NCBI RefSeq assembly: GCF_000517105.1
Contig: NZ_KI912148.1
Span: forward strand, 1,110,518 to 1,174,517
From: Fischerella sp. PCC 9605
Lineage (GTDB): Bacteria; Cyanobacteriota; Cyanobacteriia; Cyanobacteriales; Nostocaceae
Length of the DNA: 64,000 bases
Reading direction: 5' to 3'
Every line of letters starts with the position of its first letter. Positions within the stretch are counted from its first letter, which is position 1. This document shows, in pieces, positions 55,272-63,625 of this stretch. Below the pieces are notes generated by a model, which saw nothing but the letters and a program-made list of their open reading frames with translations, had not been told where the DNA came from and did no database searches. A program made the translations under genes and the position numbers.

Positions 55272-56444
55272 ATGCTGAATCCGAATCTGGATGAAATCCA
55301 GCTGATAAAAGACGATTACGAACGCTATTCCCGCCACCTCATTTTACCGGAAGTCGGTGTGGAAGGACAAAAGCGCCTAAAAGCTGCCAGTGTACTGTGT
55401 ATCGGTACGGGTGGACTGGGTTCGCCATTGCTTTTATATCTAGCGGCGGCGGGTATTGGACGCATCGGTATCGTTGATTTCGATGTTGTTGATAGTTCCA
55501 ACCTGCAACGCCAAGTGATTCATGGCACTTCTTGGGTAGGTAAACCTAAGATTGAATCAGCAAAGAATCGCATTCTGGAGATTAACCCCTATTGTCAGGT
55601 TGATCTTTACGAAACCCGTCTCAGTTCCGAAAACGCCCTCGATATTATTAGACCTTATGATGTCATAGTCGATGGCACAGATAATTTCCCCACCCGGTAT
55701 CTTGTTAACGATGCTTGCGTGTTGTTGAACAAACCCAACGTCTACGGTTCTATTTTCCGGTTTGAAGGGCAAGCAACGGTATTTAACTACGAGGGTGGGC
55801 CGAATTACCGCGATTTGTACCCCGAACCCCCACCACCAGGGATGGTTCCTTCCTGTGCAGAAGGTGGCGTACTAGGTGTTTTATGCGGCATTATTGGCAG
55901 CATCCAGGCAACGGAGACTGTCAAAATCATTATCGGCAAGGGTACAACTTTAAGTGGACGCTTGCTGCTGTACAATGCCCTAGAAATGAAATTCCGCGAA
56001 TTGAAGTTGCGTCCTAACCCGGTACGTCCGGTGATTGAGAAGCTGATTGATTACGAACAATTCTGCGGTATCCCCCAAGCGAAAGCACAGGAGGCAAAGC
56101 AGCAGATGGAAATTTCGGAAATGACAGTACAGGAATTAAAGCAGTTGCTCGATAGCAGCGCTAATGATTTCGTGCTGCTGGATGTCCGCAATCCGCATGA
56201 GTACGAAATTGCGAAGATTCCCGGTGCGGTGTTGGTGCCGTTACCAGATATTGAAAATGGTAATGGTGTTACCAAAGTGCAGGGAATGTTGAACGGTCAT
56301 CGCTTGATTGTTCATTGCAAGTCGGGTATGCGTTCCGCCAAAGCTTTGGGAATTCTCAAACAAGCGGGAATTGACGGTACGAATGTGAAGGGTGGAATTA
56401 TCGCCTGGAGTAAGGAAATCGATCCATCAGTGCCACAGTATTAA
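55272..56444 (+). CDS. moeB: E1-like adenylyltransferase/sulfurtransferase MoeBR (MoeZ type)
   Basis: A 390-residue fusion of a ThiF/MoeB E1-like domain and a rhodanese domain. The ATP-binding loop is CIGTGGLGSPLLLYLAAAG, the conserved aspartate-containing VDGTDNFPTRYLVND follows, and SCAEGGVLGVLCG is typical for MoeBR. The rhodanese domain (about 290-388) has the active-site Cys in VHCKSGMRSAKAL. It adenylates and thiocarboxylates small sulfur carriers for molybdopterin, thiamine or cysteine synthesis. It is notable near narB, which needs molybdopterin, although they are 21 kb apart. Confidence 0.94.
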   Translation: MLNPNLDEIQLIKDDYERYSRHLILPEVGVEGQKRLKAASVLCIGTGGLGSPLLLYLAAAGIGRIGIVDFDVVDSSNLQRQVIHGTSWVGKPKIESAKNRILEINPYCQVDLYETRLSSENALDIIRPYDVIVDGTDNFPTRYLVNDACVLLNKPNVYGSIFRFEGQATVFNYEGGPNYRDLYPEPPPPGMVPSCAEGGVLGVLCGIIGSIQATETVKIIIGKGTTLSGRLLLYNALEMKFRELKLRPNPVRPVIEKLIDYEQFCGIPQAKAQEAKQQMEISEMTVQELKQLLDSSANDFVLLDVRNPHEYEIAKIPGAVLVPLPDIENGNGVTKVQGMLNGHRLIVHCKSGMRSAKALGILKQAGIDGTNVKGGIIAWSKEIDPSVPQY

Positions 56445-56464
56445 TAAAACAAACCACAAAGACA

Positions 56465-56504
56465 CAAAGGACACGAAGAAATCTTCGTGTTCTTTGCGTT
56501 TTTT
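56465..56504 (+). terminator. Terminator downstream of moeBR
   Basis: CAAAGGACACGAAGA (56465-56479) pairs with TCTTCGTGTTCTTTG (56482-56496; one G-T pair) and is followed by CGTTTTTT. Confidence 0.85.
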
Positions 56505-56550
56505 GGACTTGAGACAAAAAAGATGTTTCGCGCATCAGTTGACGTTTTGA

Positions 56551-56695
56551 TCCCCCCTAGCCCCCCTTAAAAAGGGGGGAACTAATACCGATTTAATAAA
56601 TGTTTGCAACACATCCTGATGTAGAGACGCGCCATGGCGCGTCTCTACAATGTCTATTTGTCGCATTATTTTTTCAAAATGGTATAAAGTTTTGA
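56551..56695. repeat. Intact CCCCCCTAGCCCCCC repeat and adjacent inverted-repeat element
   Basis: GATCCCCCCTAGCCCCCC followed by TTAAAAAGGGGGG is the uninterrupted form of the MITE target at 10147. It is followed by an element with degenerate ends (AATACCGATTTAATAAATG and ATTTTTTCAAAATGGTATA) that carries the perfect palindrome at 56621-56648. Confidence 0.65.
56621..56648. repeat. Perfect palindrome GTAGAGACGCGCCA-TGGCGCGTCTCTAC
   Basis: A 28-bp perfect palindrome, the consensus-like member of the family at 19792, 41835 and 47719. Confidence 0.9.
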
Positions 56696-56710
56696 AGTCC
56701 CCCTTTCTAA

Positions 56711-56921
56711 GGCAGGGCTGTTTCATTCCCTAAAAGGCTCTGATTTACAAGTGTCTAAGTCAAAAAAATCAGGTGATGAAAAAATCTGATTGGACAAGAA
56801 AATGGCGATCGCACTCAAATTTTCTGGTCTTTGCGGTGATTTTTCGCTCACCAACTTCAGCAAATTTTACAGCGAGTACTCTTGACAAAATCCTTACCTG
56901 CTCGAATGAAACAGCCCTGCC
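56711..56921. mobile_element. 211-bp MITE with 18-bp terminal inverted repeats and TTTCTAA duplication
   Basis: GGCAGGGCTGTTTCATTC (56711-56728) is exactly complementary to 56904-56921. TTTCTAA is repeated on both flanks (56704-56710 and 56922-56928). Removing the element restores CCCCCTTTCTAAGGGGG, again the CCCCCT/AGGGGG repeat type. No transposase is encoded. Confidence 0.85.
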
Positions 56922-56929
56922 TTTCTAAG

Positions 56930-57493
56930 GGGGATTATGGAGGATCTTCAGTAATCAAGTTCTGCTAACTGAACCGTATTGAATTCTAAGTAGGTCGGCA
57001 CAAATACAGTTAACTCGTGAGGTTCGTCATCTATCATTTGTCATTGGTAAGGGTTTTAGCAATTTTTAATTTTCTTAACATAGCTACTTTTATTCCCACC
57101 TACCTATTTAGCAAAATAAAAAGCCCCCAGTTTGTGGGGGTTTATTCTTTGGGAGAAAATTCTACTTAGCTACTTCCTAGTGTTATGGATCGAAGGTGAC
57201 AAACTAAGAACACCAAGAATAGAAAAGTTCCCTGCTGAAAACGATATGGTTCAGATCGGCCCGCAATATCCAAGCCTACTTTCGCCAGGCTTTGTTGATG
57301 TAGCCCCATCATGCCTGAGTGACGGCTAGCGTTAACTGAACCGTATTGGCATCAACCCTACGTCAGAATTACCGCAACTTTGTCACCAGTTTGCCCCGGT
57401 TGGTCGGTTATCTTTAAATAATAATTTGAAACAAATTGTTGCAATTCTTGGAACTCCCACATTACAAGGATCTTAGAGCAAAGGGATAAGGCT
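56930..57493. other. Non-coding region with terminator-like hairpin and 16-bp direct repeat
   Basis: TAACTGAACCGTATTG occurs at 56966-56981 and 57333-57348. Between them is the hairpin at 57118-57150. A 65-codon frame here (57132-57329) has no ribosome-binding site or recognised domain. Confidence 0.5.
57118..57150 (+). terminator. Orphan rho-independent terminator
   Basis: CCCCCA (57124-57129) and TGGGGG (57135-57140) form a short GC stem with a five-base loop, preceded by AAAAAG and followed by TTTATTCTTT. No annotated gene ends nearby on this strand, so it may terminate an unseen small RNA. Confidence 0.6.
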
Positions 57494-58072
57494 ATGCTTT
57501 TTAAAACCATGCTTCAGCAAATTTTTCTTGGCTGTCGAATATCGATTCTAGTTCCTGTAATTTGTTCATTATTGGCAGGGTTTACACTCTTAATATACGG
57601 CGCTGCCCAAACTATCAATACGATAGGTCACGCTGTAAGCGTAGGTCATGTATCTAGCAAGGAAGCAAAGATGATGGTTTTATCGTTTATAGAAATCATC
57701 GATTTGTTTCTCCTGGCGACAGTTCTCTACATTACAGGATTAGGACTCTATGAACTTTTTATTGACAGTCGTATCAAGGTACCAGCCTGGCTAGAGATCC
57801 GTAACATCGATGAACTCAAAAGCAAGCTTGCCAGCGTCGTGGTAGTGATATTAGGCGTTGTGTTCCTCGGGCAGGCAGTAAGGTGGGAGAGTGGAAGAGA
57901 AATCTTGCCCTTTGGATTAAGTGTTGCCTTAGTGAGTGGAACTTTAACTTATTTTCTGGGCGAAAAAAATAAAGGCGAAAAAATGAAAAAGTATTTAGGT
58001 AGTAACGGAACAAAAAACGCCATTATCCATGAAAATGAAGTAGAGTATAGCACTAACGGGGGCAAACATTGA
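57494..58072 (+). CDS. YqhA-family (UPF0114) membrane protein
   Basis: A 192-residue protein with four hydrophobic helices (about 14-38, 67-88, 112-128, 137-152) of the YqhA/UPF0114 family. Characteristic stretches are ILVPVICSLLAGFTLLIYG, LSFIEIIDLFLLATVLYITGLGLYELFID and WLEIRNIDELKSKLASVVVVILGVVFL. Function is unknown. The hydrophilic C-terminal tail is unconserved. GGGATAAGG lies before the ATG. It is a single gene. Confidence 0.9.
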   Translation: MLFKTMLQQIFLGCRISILVPVICSLLAGFTLLIYGAAQTINTIGHAVSVGHVSSKEAKMMVLSFIEIIDLFLLATVLYITGLGLYELFIDSRIKVPAWLEIRNIDELKSKLASVVVVILGVVFLGQAVRWESGREILPFGLSVALVSGTLTYFLGEKNKGEKMKKYLGSNGTKNAIIHENEVEYSTNGGKH

Positions 58073-58077
58073 CTTTA

Positions 58078-58160
58078 GGTCAAAATCAACTCAACATCCT
58101 CTTCTGGTAAGGGAATTGGTGAACTCGCTATCAATTCCCTTGTTTCTTTTTCCGTCAGTT
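58078..58160 (-). pseudogene. Remnant of an AAA/STAND ATPase gene
   Basis: The reverse strand encodes LTEKETRELIASSPIPLPE, nearly the same as LSETEARQLIASSPIPFPE in the partial ATPase gene at the right edge (63765-63840). The similarity stops at both sides and no complete gene surrounds it, so it looks like a decayed copy. A 44-codon forward frame (58163-58297) next to it encodes a hydrophobic peptide of unknown value. Confidence 0.65.
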
Positions 58161-58342
58161 GGATGTCTTTTGCGGGGTTTGTGCTGACAGGAAGTTTATT
58201 TATGTTGGTGTTCCCGCAACAGCAATTAATTATAGCTGCAATAGGAGTATGGGTAGGTGCGATCGCATTTTTTGGTAGCGGGTGTGTATTGCGGTAAGTC
58301 GCACACCGAGTGAAGAATTAGAAGATTATTAGGAAAAAGAAT

Positions 58343-60703
58343 TTACCTTCTCTGGGCAAACCACTGCCGAATCAACTCTACTTGGAAGCGATAGCCATCA
58401 TCTATTTCCTCAATCAACTCTCGCTGCAACAGCAATTTAATAGTACTATCTGCAACGTCGGGAAATTCTTGGAATATAGTTTTGCGAGTGGCGATCGCTC
58501 CTTCTCCTTTAGCGGCAATGCAACGCAAGATAGCAAGTCCCGCCGCGTTTACTTGGTTATTTTGAATATCAGCAAAGAAAAAACCACCAGTGCTGAAAGC
58601 TTCTGGAATTGCTGCTTCCACATCTTCTAAAGTTGCCAGTCGCCGTACAGAAGGGTCTTGTTCGTTCTTGAGGGCGACAATTTCACTACACAGTAGTTGT
58701 ACCAGGTAAGGGTGAGAGCGGGTAAGTTGTAATACTCGCTCCACGGACTCAGGTTCGTAGCGCAGAATAAAATCTTTAACGGGATGTTCAATTAATTTAC
58801 GCGCTTCGTCTTCTTTCAGGTAGCTGATATGCACGACTTGCACATTGATGAGGTAGCTAGCCCAGCGTTGATATTCTTCGATAGTATGGGAACCAGCCAA
58901 CAGCACTTTAAAACGAGGACGATGTTGGATGAGGTGACGCAGCATTCCTAAAATGTCTTGTTCATCAAAACGTCCCTTTGTTATGGCACTGTCGAGTACC
59001 TCGAATTCATCTAGCGCAAGCAATCCGGTATTTTGTTCTAGTGCCTGTTCTACTTTATCTAACCATTCATAAAAGCAGGTGAAAGCGTCATTTGCTAGGA
59101 CTTCGCGGGTGAGGGGTGGTAGGATTAAAGCACTTTGACGTTTGGCTGAAGATATCATTCCTTTTGCAAGGTTGTAGAGAAAACCTGCATGGTCACTGGC
59201 TGATGAGGGTGCGCCTTGCAAGTCTACAAACATGGGGATGATAGTATTAGGTAGCAAGCGTCCCAGGTTGTTGAGGAGGGAAGTTTTGCCCATACGCCGC
59301 TGTCCGTAGAGTAGCAAGGGAGGGCGGCGACGGTCTAGAAGTAATTCCTCAATACGTGTACCAATGTCACTGCGTCCAGTGAATATTTCTTGCTCTTGTG
59401 TGAGAGGTACACCGATGATGTACGGTGAGTCAATTTCTTGGCGAAGTTCGGCTTCTTTGGTCAGTTCCTCTATATAGCTGGTTATTATCTTACGCCAACT
59501 GTCGGCTATAGAATCAAAACGAGAAGCATATTTGTTACTACTGCGAGTTAAGTTCAAGTTCTGCAAGTATTCATCTAAACGGTCTACAACAGTCCTGAGC
59601 GCCAGACGTTGATTGTATGCACTTTCCTGGTTTAAGGCCGCATCCACATATTTACTGATGCGAGTGAATATGCGTAGCAGGGGACTAGCTGGGCGTTGTA
59701 GTTCGTCAATCACGTGATAAACCTGACGGATAGTTTTCATGTCAGCACAGCTTTCTAAACGGCGTGCATCTAGTTCAATACACGCAGCTTCAATTGCCCA
59801 GCGCTGGCGACTTTTACGTAAATAATTTATGGCAGCTTTTCCCTCGACTGGCCGACGCTCTATGACTAAGATCAGGTGCTTGTCTAAGCCAATTAGAGGT
59901 ATGCGTTGCCATTCATCCCAAAAAGCAGAGTTCCAACGCAACAGACTCAGCTTACTGTCTGTACGTTTTTTGTCCATTTCATATAATAGCGTATTCCATA
60001 TTATAAAGAACGGATAGAGCACTACAGGTCGCCACAAGTTCATAGTAAGTCCCACGATGAACACCAGAACCCACGCCATAGTGAACACCACGACCCACGC
60101 CCTGTCAAACACCAGGCCGAACACCAAGCCGAACACCAAGCCGAACACTAAGCCGAACACCAGGCCTAACCTTATGTTGAACACCAGGCCGAATCCCATA
60201 CCGAACACCACACCCAACGCCACGCCCAACGGTACGCCCAACGCCACATATGATGCCATGACCAACGCTACGACCAAAGCCAAGCACAACACTAAGACCA
60301 ACTCCTCACCCGACGTCAAGCCCAACGTTACGCCCCATGCCATACCCGACGCCACACCCCATGTCATACCCGACGCTACACCCCAGACTATGATAAACGC
60401 AATATTTTTTGCTGACTTGCCCAATACCCACGGCATCAAAACAAGGGTTAAATTAGCCAGGATAGGTAAGACAATGTATAGCTGGAACAGTAGCTTCCAC
60501 AAAATTGGGTTTCGCCACTGCAAACACCTCCCTGATGCAGAGTCAGGGTTTAGAGCGGGGTCAATACGCTCTAAGTGGTTTCGCCACGCAGAGGGACGGA
60601 AGACAAGCCAGAGAAGCAGTTGCAAGCTACCCAGCATCAAGTTAGGGTGTTGCTCAGGTTTATGGGTGTAGGCATTGCGTGGCATATTTTTTGATGAAGT
60701 CAT
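58343..60703 (-). CDS. Membrane-anchored STAND/AAA-type ATPase with winged-helix end
   Basis: A 786-residue protein. After a cytoplasmic N-terminus, residues about 70-235 are strongly hydrophobic with Gly/Val-rich repeats (VASGMTWGVASGMAWG, then GLVFGLVFGLVF), giving several transmembrane helices. A linker leads to an ATPase beginning at IFTGRSDIGTRIEELL (about 438). Walker A is YGQRRMGKTSLL (about 463-474) and Walker B is GLLALDEFEVL (about 560-568). A sensor-like region VLLAGSHTIEEYQRW and a C-terminal winged helix (about 715-786) follow. The layout is that of STAND-type switches tethered to the membrane. It is divergent from the inhibitor/subtilase pair, suggesting a joint system. Confidence 0.85.
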   Translation of the reverse strand: MTSSKNMPRNAYTHKPEQHPNLMLGSLQLLLWLVFRPSAWRNHLERIDPALNPDSASGRCLQWRNPILWKLLFQLYIVLPILANLTLVLMPWVLGKSAKNIAFIIVWGVASGMTWGVASGMAWGVTLGLTSGEELVLVLCLALVVALVMASYVALGVPLGVALGVVFGMGFGLVFNIRLGLVFGLVFGLVFGLVFGLVFDRAWVVVFTMAWVLVFIVGLTMNLWRPVVLYPFFIIWNTLLYEMDKKRTDSKLSLLRWNSAFWDEWQRIPLIGLDKHLILVIERRPVEGKAAINYLRKSRQRWAIEAACIELDARRLESCADMKTIRQVYHVIDELQRPASPLLRIFTRISKYVDAALNQESAYNQRLALRTVVDRLDEYLQNLNLTRSSNKYASRFDSIADSWRKIITSYIEELTKEAELRQEIDSPYIIGVPLTQEQEIFTGRSDIGTRIEELLLDRRRPPLLLYGQRRMGKTSLLNNLGRLLPNTIIPMFVDLQGAPSSASDHAGFLYNLAKGMISSAKRQSALILPPLTREVLANDAFTCFYEWLDKVEQALEQNTGLLALDEFEVLDSAITKGRFDEQDILGMLRHLIQHRPRFKVLLAGSHTIEEYQRWASYLINVQVVHISYLKEDEARKLIEHPVKDFILRYEPESVERVLQLTRSHPYLVQLLCSEIVALKNEQDPSVRRLATLEDVEAAIPEAFSTGGFFFADIQNNQVNAAGLAILRCIAAKGEGAIATRKTIFQEFPDVADSTIKLLLQRELIEEIDDGYRFQVELIRQWFAQRR
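60105..60166. repeat. 12-bp coding repeat (GLVF units)
   Basis: AAGCCGAACACC units, about five in tandem, encode the GLVF repeats of the membrane region on the reverse strand. The flanking 60170-60400 is a degenerate extension of the same kind. Confidence 0.85.
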
Positions 60704-61077
60704 TGCCGCGTTTTTCTTTGTTGGTATTGCTACTTTCCATTCAAAATCTGAAATTGCAACATTTAGGATATTTTTGTGTTGTTATTCAAATCTTAACGCT
60801 TCCCTTCTCCTAAATTTACCCCTAAGTCAGCCTTAAGTCATCTCTATTCTCACCCAGCCTGGAAGTTCAATGGAATTGAAAACTTAAAACGGTAAGTTAA
60901 AGTCATATCTTGCATCTTACCGCTCTCATCTTGTCTTGGCGCTAAGTGAAATGACACTAATCAAGCTAAAGCCTGTAAAGCCTGTTGAAAACCAGATCTG
61001 AAGCTCTTGATTTTCCGTAGTCCGCCCACCAGAGTCTAATCTCAACCAAAGATAAGGGTAAAGAGAGAGTTAGAGTT
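60704..61077. other. Divergent promoter region between ATPase and propeptide/subtilase genes
   Basis: 374 bases without gene or dispersed repeat. Both promoters must lie here. I see no operator I can name. Confidence 0.4.
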
Positions 61078-61353
61078 ATGATCGATGCACTGCGAAAAAA
61101 ATTAAGCGCATGGGCGCTAAACCAGTTAGAGCAGATAATGTTATCTTCTGATGAAATCGAAATGCTGGTTCGCACCGAAAAGCCCCTATCTCCCGCTCAG
61201 CAAGATGAACTTCAAAAACGAGGCTATCGCAGTCATTATGTTGTGGGCAACTTCTCTAGTGGTTCCGTAAGCAATGTCAAACAATTAGAAGAGGTTGCTG
61301 AATTGCAGTTTGTTCGTAACATCGAACTATCATTCCCTATGTCTAAGGAGTGA
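61078..61353 (+). CDS. Small propeptide-like protein coupled to the subtilase
   Basis: A 91-residue protein with no signal peptide. Residues about 29-87 resemble the N-terminal propeptide-like domain of the next gene: both run LVR..., then SG-x-V, then L-x-x-L, EL-x-FV and end in IELSFPM or VEASHPM. This fits the inhibitor-I9-like fold of subtilase propeptides, which chaperone and block the protease. The stop codon overlaps the next start (GTGA at 61350), so the two are translationally coupled. I infer that it inhibits the subtilase in trans. No experimental relative is known to me. Confidence 0.75.
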   Translation: MIDALRKKLSAWALNQLEQIMLSSDEIEMLVRTEKPLSPAQQDELQKRGYRSHYVVGNFSSGSVSNVKQLEEVAELQFVRNIELSFPMSKE

Positions 61354-63575
61354 AAAAGCTAAAGCGAAGTTTGAGAGTGCAGGTTTGGTGTATGGGAGAT
61401 AAACTAGATCCACAGCTGTGGTACTTAATGTACAAACATAACTCTGATAAATCTGAACTTGCATCTCCTGAACTTGCAGAGTGGGTTGGGCTACGTCAGA
61501 CACAAGAACAACTGAATACTGTTGAGGTTCTGGTACGCTGTATAGATGCTAATCGCTCAGATGCTCTACGCAGCATTGGTATGAATATTCATTTTGATAT
61601 CCAGGAACCTTATACTATTGCCAGTGGAGAGGTGACGTTAGATACATTAGATAAACTGAAAGAGCTGGATTTTGTTGCTAGGGTGGAAGCATCTCACCCA
61701 ATGCTGACAGATCTCCAAGATTCCCGTGACGAAACTTGCACAGAACCTCTACACCTGAGTGACCCAAAAGTAAGGGGTGAAGGGGTGATAGTCGGCATCA
61801 TTGATACAGGTATAGATTACACACACGAAAGCTTTCGTAATGATGATGGTACTTCGCGCATTTTATATTTATGGGATCAAGGCGCGGAGAAAGACCCAAA
61901 TGGCAGAGTCCCTTACGGACGAGAATACACCAAAGCTCAGTTGGATGCAGTATTAAAATTATCAAATCCCCTTACGGAAGTCAGTCACCAAGATGGTAAT
62001 GGACATGGCACCCATGTTGCTGGAATTGCCGCAGGTAATGGATGTGCGGAGTGGAATCAATGTATTCATAATAATAATAAATGTGCGAAGCAGTGCAAAT
62101 ATACTGGCATTGCCCCTGAAGCTGACCTGATTGTGGTTGCTTTCCAAATGGAAAGAATCTCTTCTCCAGAGGATTCAGGTAGACCATTGACTTTAGGACG
62201 TTCAGTCCGAGCTTTCAATGCATTCGCTTACATTACTCAGCGTGCGAGCGAATCGAGTCGCCCCGTTGCCATTAACCTTAGCATGGGAACCTGTATTGGC
62301 GGACATGCAGGCGAAACGCTGTTGGAGCAATTTCTGGATCAACTTTTGAGGCAACCTAAGATTGTTGCGGTTAAGTCAGCAGGTAATGAGCAAGAGAGGC
62401 TTAGCCATGCCGGAGGAGAGATACAGCAAGGACAAACTTTGGTTCTGGAGTTTGAAGTCGACAGCAATAATCCTCGAGACATGCTTGAGGTGTGGTATGA
62501 CGCCGCAGACACAATCAGCATTTCCCTACAACCTCCAGATAGTGTTCCCTTGGCATTTACTGCACCAAATGATATATATGAGCGGTTTCGGACAAACAAT
62601 AATAATGACATAACCTTAAAGTTTGACTATGATGTCGATCTCAGTGGCGATACGAGCGCTACTATTTTTCTATTAGGGGGCAGGGCAAAGTACATTCAAT
62701 CTGGCAAATGGAAACTGCTGTTGCGGGGCGACAGTGTAGAAGTAGGACGCTACGATGTCTGGATTAGTGGAATTTGTAAACAGAGCCGCTTCCTGAGAAA
62801 TTCTGCTGACGACAGCTGTACAATTACAATTCCTGGCAACGCCAAGCGTATTATAACTGTTGGATCTTACGTAATTAGTTCAAGTACAAATCCACAACCA
62901 AGTACAAGTTTAGAACCAGGAAATATTTCATCTTTTAGCAGTCGAGGACCAACCCGCTACGGGTTACAAAAACCAGAAATAGCGGCTCCAGGGGAGGAAA
63001 TTATTTCTGCTCGCTCTAAGAGTGCAGACCCAGATCAGTGTCCAGCATATCATGATAGTAGACACTATACACCCATGATGGGTACAAGCATGGCTGCGCC
63101 CCATGTAACGGGAGCAGCAGCCTTGATTTTAAGTGTGAATCAGGGTTTAACTTGTGAGCAAGTCAAGCAAATTTTGATGCAAACAGCCCGACGTGATGAC
63201 TTTGTCTGTAGCGCTCCCAACCTCAACTATATCTGGGGTAGTGGCAAATTAGATGTAAAAGCAGCTGTTGAACGTGCCCGTACAATTCAGTTTTCTCAAA
63301 TCAGCAATGTACAAATCAACGGTGCAACCCTCTCATGGCAAACCGACATTCCTACAACAACTGTTGTGCGTTTTCATACCCATCAAGGTAAGCTGCAACT
63401 CGGCAAGGTTGTCGGTACGCAAGAAGACTCTACGCTGCAAACGAATCACACGCTAACTCTTAGTGGATTGTCCCCCGGAACGTACTATTGCGAAATTTCA
63501 GGTGTTTCAGAAGACAATTGGCAGACAACTGACGATAACTATGGAGATTTTTATATTGTAGAAATCACTAATTGA
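61350..63575 (+). CDS. Subtilase-family (S8) serine protease with C-terminal beta domain
   Basis: A 741-residue protease. Residues about 59-118 form a propeptide-like domain. The S8 catalytic domain (about 142-650) has the full triad: Asp152 (GIIDTGIDYTHES), His219 (GNGHGTHVAG) and Ser580 (GTSMAAPHV), with the oxyanion Asn in KSAGNEQE. A Cys-rich insert (CAEWNQC...CAKQCKY, about 231-253) and a large beta-rich insert (about 365-510) are unusual. The last 90 residues look like a fibronectin/purple-acid-phosphatase N-terminal-type domain (TLSWQTDIPTTTVVRF). No signal peptide is visible, so it is probably cytoplasmic. The GTG at 61350 overlaps the upstream gene; an ATG at 61392 is an alternative start. 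Confidence 0.88.
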   Translation: MKKLKRSLRVQVWCMGDKLDPQLWYLMYKHNSDKSELASPELAEWVGLRQTQEQLNTVEVLVRCIDANRSDALRSIGMNIHFDIQEPYTIASGEVTLDTLDKLKELDFVARVEASHPMLTDLQDSRDETCTEPLHLSDPKVRGEGVIVGIIDTGIDYTHESFRNDDGTSRILYLWDQGAEKDPNGRVPYGREYTKAQLDAVLKLSNPLTEVSHQDGNGHGTHVAGIAAGNGCAEWNQCIHNNNKCAKQCKYTGIAPEADLIVVAFQMERISSPEDSGRPLTLGRSVRAFNAFAYITQRASESSRPVAINLSMGTCIGGHAGETLLEQFLDQLLRQPKIVAVKSAGNEQERLSHAGGEIQQGQTLVLEFEVDSNNPRDMLEVWYDAADTISISLQPPDSVPLAFTAPNDIYERFRTNNNNDITLKFDYDVDLSGDTSATIFLLGGRAKYIQSGKWKLLLRGDSVEVGRYDVWISGICKQSRFLRNSADDSCTITIPGNAKRIITVGSYVISSSTNPQPSTSLEPGNISSFSSRGPTRYGLQKPEIAAPGEEIISARSKSADPDQCPAYHDSRHYTPMMGTSMAAPHVTGAAALILSVNQGLTCEQVKQILMQTARRDDFVCSAPNLNYIWGSGKLDVKAAVERARTIQFSQISNVQINGATLSWQTDIPTTTVVRFHTHQGKLQLGKVVGTQEDSTLQTNHTLTLSGLSPGTYYCEISGVSEDNWQTTDDNYGDFYIVEITN

Positions 63576-63625
63576 ACAGCAGTTTGCTAGCCTCCAAGCA
63601 AAGAAACGAGAAGAAGCAAATAGCT

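Noticed and set aside
57132-57329. 65-codon open frame beginning in the orphan terminator
   Set aside because: It starts within the terminator hairpin and has no domain.
60057-60671. 204-codon forward open frame rich in NTRPNTKPNT
   Set aside because: It is the mirror of the 12-bp repeat encoding the GLVF membrane region of the ATPase on the other strand.
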